Positions 24,709 to 32,675 of a stretch of 37,006 nucleotides of DNA are shown in pieces (positions within the stretch are counted from its first letter, which is position 1; each line of letters starts with the position of its first letter). This DNA comes from Pseudomonadota bacterium (GTDB lineage Bacteria > Pseudomonadota > Alphaproteobacteria > Rhizobiales > Beijerinckiaceae), in contig JAFAEL010000168.1 of NCBI GenBank assembly GCA_023423995.1, positions 1 through 37,006 on the forward strand, written 5' to 3'. The notes below the pieces were generated by a model that saw nothing but the letters and a program-made list of their open reading frames with translations, had not been told where the DNA came from and did not search any database. A program made the position numbers and the translations under genes.

Positions 24709-25875
24709 CTACTCGGCCGGCACCGGGGCGCCGCGCGCATCGACGCGGCGGACCACGCCGTCCTCGTCCTCGATCTCGGCGACGGCAGGCCTCCGGCGCC
24801 CGCTCCACCATTCCGTAAAGGTGCCGAGGATGCCCTTGGGCAGGAACAGGGTCACCAGCACGAAAAGCGCACCGAGCGCGAACAGCCAGAGTTCCGGCAG
24901 CATCCCGGTGAACCAGGTCTTGCCGGCATTGACGACAAGCGCACCGAGCGCGGCGCCGGCCAGCGTGCCGCGGCCACCGACCGCCACCCAGATCACCGTC
25001 TCGATGCTGTTGGCGGGCGCGAACTCGGACGGGTTGATGATGCCGACTTGCGGCACGTAAAGCGCGCCCGCGACGCCGGCCAGCATCGCCGAGACGGTCC
25101 AGACGAACAGCTTGTAGTTTTCCACCCGGTACCCGATGAACCGCGTCCGGCTCTCCGCGTCGCGGATCGCGACCAGTACCTTGCCCAGCTTGGACGTCAC
25201 GATTAACCGGCACAGGAGAAAGCCACCCGCCAGCGCCAGCGCCGAGAACGCGAAGAGCGCGGCGCGCGTCGTCTGCGCCTGCACGGGGGCGCCCAGGATG
25301 TCCTTGAAGTCGGTCAGCCCGTTATTGCCGCCGAACCCCATGTCGTTGCGGAAGAAGGCGAGCAGCAACGCGTAGGTCATCGCCTGCGTGATGATCGACA
25401 GATACACGCCCGTGACGCGCGAGCGGAACGCGAACCAGCCGAACACGAAGGCGAGAAGGCCAGGTGCCAACAGCACCATGAGGGCTGCGAAGGGGAAGTG
25501 GTCGAAGCCCCACCAGTACCAGGGAAGCTCCTTCCAGTTCAGGAACACCATGAAGTCCGGCAGCGTCGGATGCGCATAGACGCCGCGCGTCCCGATCTGC
25601 CGCATCAGGTACATGCCCATGGCGTAGCCGCCGAGCGCGAAGAACGCGCCGTGACCGAGCGACAGGATGCCGGCGTAGCCCCAGACGAGGTCCACCGACA
25701 ACGCGAGCAGCGCGTAGCAGAGATACTTGCCGAGAAGCGGGACCAGATAGTCGGGCACGTGGAGCGGCGAGCCGGGCGGCAGCGCGAGGTTCGACAGTGG
25801 CACCAGCACCGCGACGGCGAGCACGATCGCGAGGAAGACGTATCCGGTGCGGCCGAGTAGGCGGGAGGATGTCAT
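24709..25875 (-). CDS. urtC: Urea ABC transporter permease UrtC
   Basis: A 388-residue LivM-type inner-membrane permease with about nine hydrophobic segments. Family features are the segment LSVDLVWGYAGILSLGHGAFFALGGYAMGMYLMR (in part), the coupling region RDAESRTRFIGYRVENYKL, and VGGRGTLAGAALGALVV near the C terminus. The ATG at 25875 (MTSSRLLGRT) gives normal length; a longer frame enters the upstream repeat. It works with UrtB as the membrane channel. The gap to urtB (187 bp) is filled by a repeat with a perfect 11-bp stem. It ends 5 bp before urtD. Confidence 0.95.
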   Translation of the reverse strand: MTSSRLLGRTGYVFLAIVLAVAVLVPLSNLALPPGSPLHVPDYLVPLLGKYLCYALLALSVDLVWGYAGILSLGHGAFFALGGYAMGMYLMRQIGTRGVYAHPTLPDFMVFLNWKELPWYWWGFDHFPFAALMVLLAPGLLAFVFGWFAFRSRVTGVYLSIITQAMTYALLLAFFRNDMGFGGNNGLTDFKDILGAPVQAQTTRAALFAFSALALAGGFLLCRLIVTSKLGKVLVAIRDAESRTRFIGYRVENYKLFVWTVSAMLAGVAGALYVPQVGIINPSEFAPANSIETVIWVAVGGRGTLAGAALGALVVNAGKTWFTGMLPELWLFALGALFVLVTLFLPKGILGTFTEWWSGRRRPAVAEIEDEDGVVRRVDARGAPVPAE

Positions 25876-25887
25876 GAGGAAACGCCT

Positions 25888-26043
25888 TCTCTTCTCCCCG
25901 TCCCGGGCTGGGAGAAGTCGAGTCGCGCGCAAGCGCGACCGGATGAGGGGCCGCGATCGTAGGTCGGCGGCTCCCTGCCCCTCACCCGGGCGCCCGCTGG
26001 CGCGGGCTGCTCGACCTCTCCCCGCGTCGGCGGGGAGAGGAGA
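25888..26043. repeat. REP/MITE-like hairpin repeat, copy 3 (urtB-urtC gap)
   Basis: Three stems can be drawn. CCTCTCCCCGC/GCGGGGAGAGG with loop GTCG is a perfect 11-bp hairpin (26015-26040). GCCCGC/GCGGGC lies beside it (25992-26007). CTTCTCCC/GGGAGAAG forms the other end (25891-25918). The strongest hairpin is 22 bp after the urtB stop, and the element ends 12 bp from the urtC start codon. Confidence 0.8.
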
Positions 26044-26062
26044 GGCGCGGCGAACCCCACCC

Positions 26063-27667
26063 TCACGCCTCCACGAACCGGCCCTTGAGCGCGAACAGGC
26101 CGCGCGGGCGCTTCTGGATGAAGAGGATCACGGCGACGAGCAGCAGGATCTTGCCCAGCACCGCCCCGGCGACCGGCTCGAGGAGCTTGTTGGCGATGCC
26201 GATCGCCATGGCGCCGACCAGCGTGCCCCAGAGATTGCCGACCCCGCCGAACACGACCACCAGGAAGCTGTCGATGATGTAGCCTTGGCCGAGGTTCGGC
26301 GAGACGTTGTCGATCTGGCTGAGCGCCACGCCCGCGATGCCCGCGACCCCGGAGCCGAGGCCGAACGTCATGGCGTCTACCCAGTCGGTCTTGATGCCCA
26401 TCGCGCCCGCCATGCGGCGGTTCTGGGTGACGGCGCGGATCTGCAGCCCGAGGCTCGTGCGCTTCAGGGCCAGCAGCAGCGCGACGAAGACGCCCATCGC
26501 GAAAACCACGATGGCGATGCGGTTCCAGGTGAGCGTCAGGCCCCAGAGGTCGACCGAGCCGGACATCCAGGCGGGCGTGCCGACCTCGCGGTTCTGCGCA
26601 CCGAAGATCGAGCGCACCGCCTGCTGCAGGATCAACGAAATGCCCCAGGTCGCAAGCAGGGTTTCCAGCGGGCGGCCGTAGAGAAAGCGGATCACCGTGC
26701 GCTCGATCAGGACCCCGACCGCGCCTGCGACCAGGAAAGCCAGCGGCAGCGCGATGAAGAGCGACGCCCCGAACAGTTCAGGAAACCGGGTGCGGATCAC
26801 CTCCTGCACGACAAAGGTCGTGTAGGCGCCGAGCATGACCATCTCGCCATGGGCCATGTTGATGACGCCCATGACGCCGAACGTGATGGCAAGGCCGATC
26901 GCGGCGAGCAGCAGCACGGAGCCGAGGCTGATCCCGTAGGCGACGTCCTGCGCGCGTTGCAGCAGGGCGAGCCGGTTCTCGATGGAGCTGGCGGCGGAGT
27001 TGGCGAGTCCTTTCACGTCTTCCGGGGCATTGGCCGGAATCTGCCGCAGCAGCGCCAGCGCCTCCCGGTCCCCCTTGGCACGGAGGACCTCGACCGCGCC
27101 GACCTGGTCGGCCATGGTGGCGTCGGGCTTGGCGAGCGTGATGGAGGCGCGCGCCTCACGGAAGGCGCGAAGCACGTCGGGATCCTGCTCGGCCGCGATG
27201 GCGCCGTCGATCGCGGACAGCGCCCCCACATCCCGCGACTTGAACACGGCGGCCGCGGCATCGATCCGGCGGCGCGGGTCGGGCGCACGCAATGTCAGTT
27301 GCCCCATCGCCGCGTCGATGGCGCGCCGCACGCGGTTGTTGACGCGCACCGCCTTCAGGTCCGCAGCATTCACGTCCGAGGACTGGCCGGTGCGGGCGTC
27401 CTTCAGGGCGCCGGACGGGTCACGAAGGAAAACCGCCTTGTCGGAGGCACGTACCAGGAGGCGGCCTGCCTGGAGGGCGGACACGACCTCCACGGCGAGC
27501 GGGTTGCCGCTAGCCGCGACGCCCTCGATCCCGGCCTCCGTGTCGGAATAGCCGTCCGCCGCGAAGCGCGCGAGCGCGTCCGTATAGGCATCCGCGCGGG
27601 CGGGGGCGATAGGGCCGACCAGAACCGCAAACAGGCAGAGGAGAATGGTCGCGAGAAGGCCTCGCAT
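26063..27667 (-). CDS. urtB: Urea ABC transporter permease UrtB with N-terminal exported domain
   Basis: A 534-residue protein. Residues 1-26 are a signal peptide (ends APARA|DA). Residues about 27-245 form a soluble, mostly helical region rich in Ala and charged residues, presumably in the periplasm. From about 246 on it is a LivH-type permease with some eight membrane segments: GLAITFGVMGVINMAHGEMVMLGAY, in part, and the coupling loop ITQNRRMAGAMGI-like VTQNRRMAGAMGI. The long N-terminal part is known in proteobacterial UrtB, while cyanobacterial forms are shorter. Start is ATG at 27667. The 252-bp gap to urtA holds a set of hairpins. Confidence 0.94.
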   Translation of the reverse strand: MRGLLATILLCLFAVLVGPIAPARADAYTDALARFAADGYSDTEAGIEGVAASGNPLAVEVVSALQAGRLLVRASDKAVFLRDPSGALKDARTGQSSDVNAADLKAVRVNNRVRRAIDAAMGQLTLRAPDPRRRIDAAAAVFKSRDVGALSAIDGAIAAEQDPDVLRAFREARASITLAKPDATMADQVGAVEVLRAKGDREALALLRQIPANAPEDVKGLANSAASSIENRLALLQRAQDVAYGISLGSVLLLAAIGLAITFGVMGVINMAHGEMVMLGAYTTFVVQEVIRTRFPELFGASLFIALPLAFLVAGAVGVLIERTVIRFLYGRPLETLLATWGISLILQQAVRSIFGAQNREVGTPAWMSGSVDLWGLTLTWNRIAIVVFAMGVFVALLLALKRTSLGLQIRAVTQNRRMAGAMGIKTDWVDAMTFGLGSGVAGIAGVALSQIDNVSPNLGQGYIIDSFLVVVFGGVGNLWGTLVGAMAIGIANKLLEPVAGAVLGKILLLVAVILFIQKRPRGLFALKGRFVEA

Positions 27668-27699
27668 CGAAAACTCCGGCAGCCCCGAAGGCTGCGACG

Positions 27700-27908
27700 C
27701 GTTCCCTCTCCGAGCGGGAGAGGGCTAGGTGAAGGTTTGAAGCTCAGACCGGCTGCCCGGCCGACCGCGCGGCCGGGCTCGACACGCCCCCTCCCTGGCG
27801 GGGAGAGGTTTGGGTGAGACGGCACGCCCCTCACCCGGTGGCCCGCTACCGCGGGCGCCTCGACCCTCGGGTCAGGCCCGAGGGCAGGCTCTCTCAAACG
27901 GGAGAGGC
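27700..27908. repeat. REP/MITE-like hairpin array, copy 4 (urtA-urtB gap)
   Basis: At least three perfect stems lie in the gap: CCCTCTCC/GGAGAGGG with a five-base loop (27704-27724), GCCCGC/GCGGGC with a four-base loop (27841-27856), and CCCTCGGG/CCCGAGGG with a five-base loop (27864-27884). The last lies about 35 bp after the urtA stop. Such hairpins after a binding-protein gene commonly protect its mRNA and lower read-through. Confidence 0.8.
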
Positions 27909-27919
27909 GGGCGCTCGCG

Positions 27920-29200
27920 TTACGCGCCGCACTTTCCCGTCTTCGCGTTGAAGTTGCCGCACTTCTTCTCGACCCAATCGGCCACGAGGTCCTTCGAGCC
28001 CTCGAGTTCCTTCGACCAGGCGTCGCCCGGGACGAGGCCGTCGGTCTTCCACACGACGTCGAACTGACCGTTGTCCTTGATCTCGCCGATGAAGACCGGC
28101 TTGGTGATGTGGTGGTTGGCGAGCATCTTCGAGGTCCCGCCGGTCAGGTTCGGCGCCTCGATGCCGGGCAGCGCGTCAATGACCTTGTCGGGATCGGTCG
28201 TCTTCGCCTTCTCGACCGCCTTCACCCACATGTTGAAGCCGATCACATGAGCTTCCATCGGGTCGTTGGTCACGGCCTTCGGGTTCTTCTTGAAGGCCTG
28301 CCACTTGGCGATGAAATCCTTGTTGGCCGGCGTGTCGATCGACTGGAAGTAGTTCCAGGCCGCGAGATGGCCGAGGAGCGGCTTCGTGTCGATGCCCGCG
28401 AGCTCCTCCTCTCCGACCGAGAAGGCGACGACCGGGATGTCGGTCGCCTTGATGCCCTGGTTGCCGAGCTCCTTGTAGAAGGGCACGTTGGCGTCGCCGT
28501 TGATGGTCGAGACGACGGCAGTCTTCTTGCCGGCCGAGCCGAACTTCTTGATGTCCGCCACGATCGTCTGCCAGTCGGCATGGCCGAATGGCGTGTAGTT
28601 GATCATGATGTCCTCGTCCTTGACGCCCTTGGACTTCAGGTACGCCTCGAGGATCTTGTTGGTGGTGCGCGGGTAGACGTAGTCGGTGCCGGCCAGAACC
28701 CAGCGCTGCACCTTCTCTTCTTTCGCGAGATAATCGACGGCCGGGATCGCCTGCTGGTTCGGGGCGGCGCCCGTGTAGAAGACGTTACGCTCGCTCTCCT
28801 CGCCCTCGTATTGGACGGGATAGAAGAGGATGTTGTTGAGCTCCTTGAAGACCGGCAGCACCGACTTGCGGGAGACGGAAGTCCAGCAGCCGAACACGGC
28901 CGCGACCTTGTGCTGCGAGATCAGCTCGCGCGCCTTCTCGGCGAAGAGTGGCCAGTTGGAAGCCGGGTCGACGACAACCGCCTCGAGCTTCTTGCCGAGC
29001 AGCCCGCCCTTCTTGTTCTGCTCGTCGATGAGGAAGAGCATCGTGTCCTTCAGCGTCGTCTCGCTGATGGCCATCGTGCCCGAAAGCGAGTGGAGGACTC
29101 CCACCTTGATGGTGTCCTGCGCGAAGGCTGCCCCAGCCGAGCCCGCCAGCATGGCGGCGCCCGCAAGCGCGCCGAATGCTCCCCTTCTCGTGATTGTCAT
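27920..29200 (-). CDS. urtA: Urea ABC transporter substrate-binding protein UrtA
   Basis: A 426-residue periplasmic binding protein of the UrtA/FmdD type. The first residues read MTITRRGAFGALAGAA with a twin-arginine motif and a cleavage site near AFA|QD, so export through Tat is likely. The mature part opens with IKVGVLHSLSGTMAISE, the typical UrtA start, followed by WPLFAEKARELI, VFGCWTSVSRKSVLPV, NILFYPVQYEGEE and YVYPRTTNKILEAYL. Residues of this kind bind urea. Start is ATG at 29200 with GGAG about 10 bases upstream. A sigma-54 type promoter element lies at 29254-29268, giving a leader of about 42 bases. It is the first gene of the urea uptake and urease block. Confidence 0.97.
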   Translation of the reverse strand: MTITRRGAFGALAGAAMLAGSAGAAFAQDTIKVGVLHSLSGTMAISETTLKDTMLFLIDEQNKKGGLLGKKLEAVVVDPASNWPLFAEKARELISQHKVAAVFGCWTSVSRKSVLPVFKELNNILFYPVQYEGEESERNVFYTGAAPNQQAIPAVDYLAKEEKVQRWVLAGTDYVYPRTTNKILEAYLKSKGVKDEDIMINYTPFGHADWQTIVADIKKFGSAGKKTAVVSTINGDANVPFYKELGNQGIKATDIPVVAFSVGEEELAGIDTKPLLGHLAAWNYFQSIDTPANKDFIAKWQAFKKNPKAVTNDPMEAHVIGFNMWVKAVEKAKTTDPDKVIDALPGIEAPNLTGGTSKMLANHHITKPVFIGEIKDNGQFDVVWKTDGLVPGDAWSKELEGSKDLVADWVEKKCGNFNAKTGKCGA

Positions 29201-29253
29201 TGCGTGAGTCTCCGATGCTCAACTCTGGCTGGCCTGCAGCCCACAAGAGGAGC

Positions 29254-29268
29254 GCAAGCGCTGTGCCA
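29254..29268 (-). promoter_or_regulatory. Sigma-54 (RpoN) promoter element of urtA
   Basis: On the minus strand the sequence is TGGCACAGCGCTTGC. It has the invariant GG and GC with exactly ten bases between, and matches TGGCAC-N5-TTGC. The predicted start of transcription is near 29242, 42 bases ahead of the urtA ATG. This fits NtrC control of urea uptake. I found no clear NtrC site (GCAC-N-GTGC type) upstream by eye. Confidence 0.7.
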
Positions 29269-29286
29269 GAAGAGGAACAAAGGAGC

Positions 29287-29333
29287 AGGCAGGCGGCGGC
29301 CTCCTGCCTAAGAAGCAGGCGCGCCGCGCCTGC
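29287..29333 (-). terminator. Two dyads downstream of the M20 peptidase gene
   Basis: GCAGGCGCG-c-CGCGCCTGC (29315-29333) is a perfect nine-base dyad with a one-base centre; on the minus strand it is followed by TTCTT. A second dyad, AGGCAGG/CCTGCCT (29287-29309), lies next to it. They sit about 50 bp after the M20 stop and before the urtA promoter, as expected for the end of the peptide-transport transcript. They could also bind a regulator of urtA. Confidence 0.5.
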
Positions 29334-29379
29334 CTAGAATTTGTTCAGACCTTGAAGAGCTGGAGTCGAACTAGGCAGA

Positions 29380-30771
29380 CTACGCCTTGCCGATCCCGCT
29401 CTCGGCGATATCCCAGTAGAGGCCGGCCATGAGGCCGAGCGCCTCGCGCACGAGGCCGACGGGCACATGCTCGTTCGGCGCATGCTGGGAGCAGCCTGGA
29501 TAGGAATGCGGCACCCAGATCGTCGGCAGGCCCAGGATCTCGGAGAAGGCATCGTTCGGGAGCGATCCGCCGAGATTTGGCAACAGCGCGGGCTTCTTGC
29601 CCGTCGTGGCCTGGATGGATCCCAGCGCCCAGGTGACCCAGGGATTCTCAGGATCGAGGCGGGTGGCGGGGAAAACCTCTTCGCGCGCCGGAGCGACCTG
29701 GACGTAAGCAAAGCCATGACGGTCGAGGTGGCGACGCACCGCCGGCACGATATCCGCCATGTCGACATCGACCACGAAGCGAAGCTGCAGCCGGGCCCAG
29801 GCGCGCGGGGGAATGGCGTTGACGGGCGTCTTGGGCGTCCCGGCCTCCATGGCCAGCACCTCGAGCGCGCACCAGCCGAAGACCTTCTCGGGTCCGGTCA
29901 GGCCCGGCTCGCCCCAGCTGGGGTCGATCTCCGGCGCGCCGGGTCCCGTCTCGAGCGCGCAATCGGCGAGCGCCCGGCGGACGGCCTCCGGCAGACCGTG
30001 CTTCGGCACGAGTTCGTGGATGCGGATCTGCCCCGTAGGGCCCACCATCGACGCGATGGCGTGCGAGAGCTGGACGGCCGGGTTGGACAGCAATCCGCCC
30101 CAGTTCCCGGAATGATGGCCGCCCTCCCGGGCGTCGATCCACAGGTCGAAGGAGGCGCCGCCCCGCGAGCCGAGGAAGATCGTCGGCCGCTCGGCGTTGA
30201 GCCGGGGACCGTCCGAGGCGATCAGCACGTCGGAGGAGAGGAGGTCGCGATGGCGGGCGCAAACCTCCCTCAGACCCGGCGACCCCGTTTCCTCGCCCAT
30301 CTCGATGAGCCACTTGGCATTGAAGCCGAGCCTGCCGCGCTCCGCCAGCACCGCGGCCTGCGCGGCGAGGTTGATCGCGTGCTGGCCCTTGTTGTCGACG
30401 ACGCCACGGCCGTACCAACGGTCGCCGCGCTCGGTTACGGTCCAGGGGGAAAGCCCCGGCTCCCAGGCATCGTCCAGCCCGCGGATCACGTCGCCGTGGC
30501 CGTAGCCGAAGATGGTCGGCAGCGAGGGATCCTCGATGCGCTCGGCGAACAGGAACGGGCCCTTGGCCTTCGGCTCCTCCAGTATCCGGCAGGTGAAGCC
30601 CAGCTTCTCGAAGGCGGGCTCCATCTCCTCCTTGAGGTAGCGCAGGAGCTCCGGCGCGCGCTCCGGGTTCTGGCTCTCCGTCGGGATCGCGACGCGGCGC
30701 TTCAGGTCGGCGAGGAACTCGCCCCCGTCGAAATGCGCATGAGCGCGGGCAATGGCGGCTTGGCGGGTCAT
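29380..30771 (-). CDS. M20-family metallopeptidase
   Basis: A 463-residue zinc peptidase of the ArgE/DapE/carboxypeptidase G2 clan. Metal-binding and catalytic motifs are GYGHGDV (His), GRGVVDNKGQ (bridging Asp), EMGEETGSPG (general-base and metal Glu), SDGPR (Asp) and CSQHAPNEH (His near the C terminus). The inserted dimerisation domain runs from about residue 200 to 330, starting at RGGASFDLWI. Members cut acyl-amino acids or small peptides; the substrate here is not known. The start at 30771 overlaps the stop of the DppC-type permease gene by 4 bp (ATGA), so the peptidase is translated together with the importer and probably digests what it brings in. No signal peptide, so it is cytoplasmic. 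Confidence 0.93.
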   Translation of the reverse strand: MTRQAAIARAHAHFDGGEFLADLKRRVAIPTESQNPERAPELLRYLKEEMEPAFEKLGFTCRILEEPKAKGPFLFAERIEDPSLPTIFGYGHGDVIRGLDDAWEPGLSPWTVTERGDRWYGRGVVDNKGQHAINLAAQAAVLAERGRLGFNAKWLIEMGEETGSPGLREVCARHRDLLSSDVLIASDGPRLNAERPTIFLGSRGGASFDLWIDAREGGHHSGNWGGLLSNPAVQLSHAIASMVGPTGQIRIHELVPKHGLPEAVRRALADCALETGPGAPEIDPSWGEPGLTGPEKVFGWCALEVLAMEAGTPKTPVNAIPPRAWARLQLRFVVDVDMADIVPAVRRHLDRHGFAYVQVAPAREEVFPATRLDPENPWVTWALGSIQATTGKKPALLPNLGGSLPNDAFSEILGLPTIWVPHSYPGCSQHAPNEHVPVGLVREALGLMAGLYWDIAESGIGKA

Positions 30772-31664
30772 GATTTGTCACCAGCGTCGGGCGAGATGGC
30801 GTCACGCAGACCATCGCCGAGCATGTTCACGGCGAAGATCAGGATGGCCAGGCAGGTGCCCGGGATCGCGATCATCCAGAAGGAGAAGAACATGTACGGC
30901 TTCGCCTCGGAGATCATGAGCCCCCAGGAGGGAAGCGGCGGCTGGACTCCCAGCCCCAGGAACGACAGCGCCGCCTCGAGGAGGATCGCGCTCGCGGCCT
31001 CCAGGGTCGCCGTGACGATCAGGAAGGGCACGACGTTCGGCAGAACCTCGCGCCAGATGATCCTCGGGGTCGAGGCGCCCGCCGAACGGGCGGCCGACAC
31101 GAAGTCGAGCGAGCGGACCTTCTGCGTGGCGCTGCGCATCACGACGACGAAACGGTCCCACTTGAGCAGACCAAGGACCAGGATGACGAGAGGCAGCGAG
31201 CCACCCAGCACGGCGACGGCCGCGAGCGCAACGAGGATCACGGGCAGCGCGAGCCGCACCGTGATCAGGAAGGTCACGACGAGGTCGACCCGGCCGCCGA
31301 AATAGCCGGCCGCGACTCCGAGGGCCGTCCCGATCAGGCCGGAGAGAAGCGCCACCGCCCCGCCGATGAGGAGCGAGATGCGGGCGCCGTAGATGGTCCG
31401 GGACAGGTAGTCCCGACCGAGCGCGTCCGTGCCGAGCGGATGCTCCCAGGTGCCCTTCGCGTACCAGACGGGGGGCACCGTCCGCCTCGCGAGGTTCTGC
31501 GCGTAGGGATCGTGCGGCGAGATCAGCGGCGCAAGCAGAGCGACCAGGACGATGGCGGCGAGAATCCCCCCGCCTATGACGAGGCTGCGATGCTTGAGCC
31601 AGCTCCGTTTCCGGCCCGCGGCAGGAGGCGCGACATCCCGGGGGGCGGCGATCTCCGCGCTCAC
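30768..31664 (-). CDS. Peptide/nickel-type ABC transporter permease, DppC-like
   Basis: A 298-residue inner-membrane permease with an N-terminal OppC_N segment (KHRSLVIGGGILAAIVLVALLAP, in part), the HPLGTDALGRDYLSRTIYGARISL block and the EAA loop VSAARSAGASTPRIIWREVLPNV that contacts the ATPase. About six membrane segments. The start is GTG at 31664, overlapping the dppB-type stop by 4 bp (GTGA). Its own stop overlaps the M20 gene by 4 bp. The sequence does not decide between di- and oligopeptides or other cargo; the linked peptidase favours peptides. No ATPase gene of this system is in the window. Confidence 0.94.
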   Translation of the reverse strand: MSAEIAAPRDVAPPAAGRKRSWLKHRSLVIGGGILAAIVLVALLAPLISPHDPYAQNLARRTVPPVWYAKGTWEHPLGTDALGRDYLSRTIYGARISLLIGGAVALLSGLIGTALGVAAGYFGGRVDLVVTFLITVRLALPVILVALAAVAVLGGSLPLVILVLGLLKWDRFVVVMRSATQKVRSLDFVSAARSAGASTPRIIWREVLPNVVPFLIVTATLEAASAILLEAALSFLGLGVQPPLPSWGLMISEAKPYMFFSFWMIAIPGTCLAILIFAVNMLGDGLRDAISPDAGDKS

Positions 31665-32581
31665 ATCCCGGCCCTCAGGCGGGGATCGAGATAGGCGTTC
31701 AGGACGTCGGCAAACAGGGTCAGCAGCACGTAGAGCATCGAGAGGAAGAGAACGACGACCTGCATCACGGGCAGGTCCTTGTGAGTGATGGACTGGTAGG
31801 CGAGGTAGCCCAGCCCATCGAGCGCGAAGACGGTTTCGATCACAACCGATCCGCCGAGCAGATAGCCGAGCTGCACCACGGCCAGCGCCACGATCGGCGT
31901 CAGCGCATTGCGCAGGCCGTGACGGAGCACGACGCGGGGGCGCGACACGCCCTTCGCCCGCGCCGTCCGGATGAAGTCCGAGTTCAGCGTCTCGATCATC
32001 CCCGCCCGGATCAGCCGCATGAAGGCCGGCGTCACGTAATAACCGAGCGCGATCGTCGGCATCACGAAGTGCAGCCAGGTCCCGGAGCCCGATACGGGCA
32101 GCCAGCGCAGCGTGATCGACAGCAGCATGATCAGCAGCAGGGCAAAGAAGAAGTTCGGCATCGCCTGGCCGAGCACCGCGATTCCGAGCGCGAAGCGGTC
32201 GATCCAGCTGTTGGGCCGAAGCGCCGCGATCACGCCGAGCGGCACCGCCACCACGAGGGCGAACAACAAGGACAGGAGCCCGAGGATGAGCGTCGTGGGA
32301 AGCTTGTCGAGGACGAGATCGATGACCGGCGACTTGAAGAAGTACGACGTCCCGAACTCGCCTCGCACCAGGCCCGCAAGCCAGTCGAGATATTGAACGA
32401 TGACGGGGCGGTCGAGCCCGTAGGTCTCGCGCACGAGGCGAATGTCTTCGTCGCGTGCGCCCTCGCCCGCGATCGCGGTGGCAACGTCACCCGTGAGCCG
32501 GACGAGCGCGAAGGACAGGATCGAAACCGCGAGCCCGACAAGGATTGCGACCGCGAGACGGCGGACGATGAAACCGATCAA
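31661..32581 (-). CDS. Peptide/nickel-type ABC transporter permease, DppB-like
   Basis: A 306-residue inner-membrane permease. It opens with the family's MIGFIVRRLAVAILVG segment, has the ERYGLDRPVIVQY-like ETYGLDRPVIVQYLDWL block, and the EAA loop RTARAKGVSRPRVVLRHGLRNA. The start is TTG at 32581; GAGG six bases upstream and the family-typical first residues support it. The gap of 94 bp to the binding-protein gene contains a hairpin directly after that gene's stop. It overlaps the dppC-type gene by 4 bp, which ensures equal amounts of the two permeases. Confidence 0.94.
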   Translation of the reverse strand: MIGFIVRRLAVAILVGLAVSILSFALVRLTGDVATAIAGEGARDEDIRLVRETYGLDRPVIVQYLDWLAGLVRGEFGTSYFFKSPVIDLVLDKLPTTLILGLLSLLFALVVAVPLGVIAALRPNSWIDRFALGIAVLGQAMPNFFFALLLIMLLSITLRWLPVSGSGTWLHFVMPTIALGYYVTPAFMRLIRAGMIETLNSDFIRTARAKGVSRPRVVLRHGLRNALTPIVALAVVQLGYLLGGSVVIETVFALDGLGYLAYQSITHKDLPVMQVVVLFLSMLYVLLTLFADVLNAYLDPRLRAGM

Positions 32582-32656
32582 ATTTTGCCTCGTCTCGCCG
32601 ATGCACCGGGCGCGATGGATTTGCTCTGGGCCGCCTCAAGGGCACGGGAGAGGCCG

Positions 32657-32675
32657 CGGGCCCCTCCCGAGGGCC
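32657..32675 (-). terminator. Hairpin directly after the binding-protein stop codon
   Basis: On the minus strand GGCCC-(7 bases)-GGGCC starts right after the TGA of the binding-protein gene and can extend with a bulge (CTC/GAG). No T-run follows. It may lower read-through into the permease genes or protect the upstream mRNA, the usual way a binding protein is made in excess. Confidence 0.35.

Noticed and set aside
24704..25213. Extension of urtD to a 421-residue protein
   Set aside because: The added residues overlap urtC in another frame and lack ABC-domain similarity; the ATG at 24703 gives family length.
25847..27817. A plus-strand open frame of about 650 codons opposite urtB and the end of urtC
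   Set aside because: Composition is rich in Arg, His, Asp and Gly with no fold-like pattern; it is the antisense of real permease codons and runs through repeats.
29340..29380. A tRNA-like T-arm string (GTTCGACTCC on the minus strand) after the M20 gene, possible attachment site
   Set aside because: The flanks do not pair as a T-stem, no acceptor stem or CCA end is present, and there is no integrase or duplicated copy nearby.
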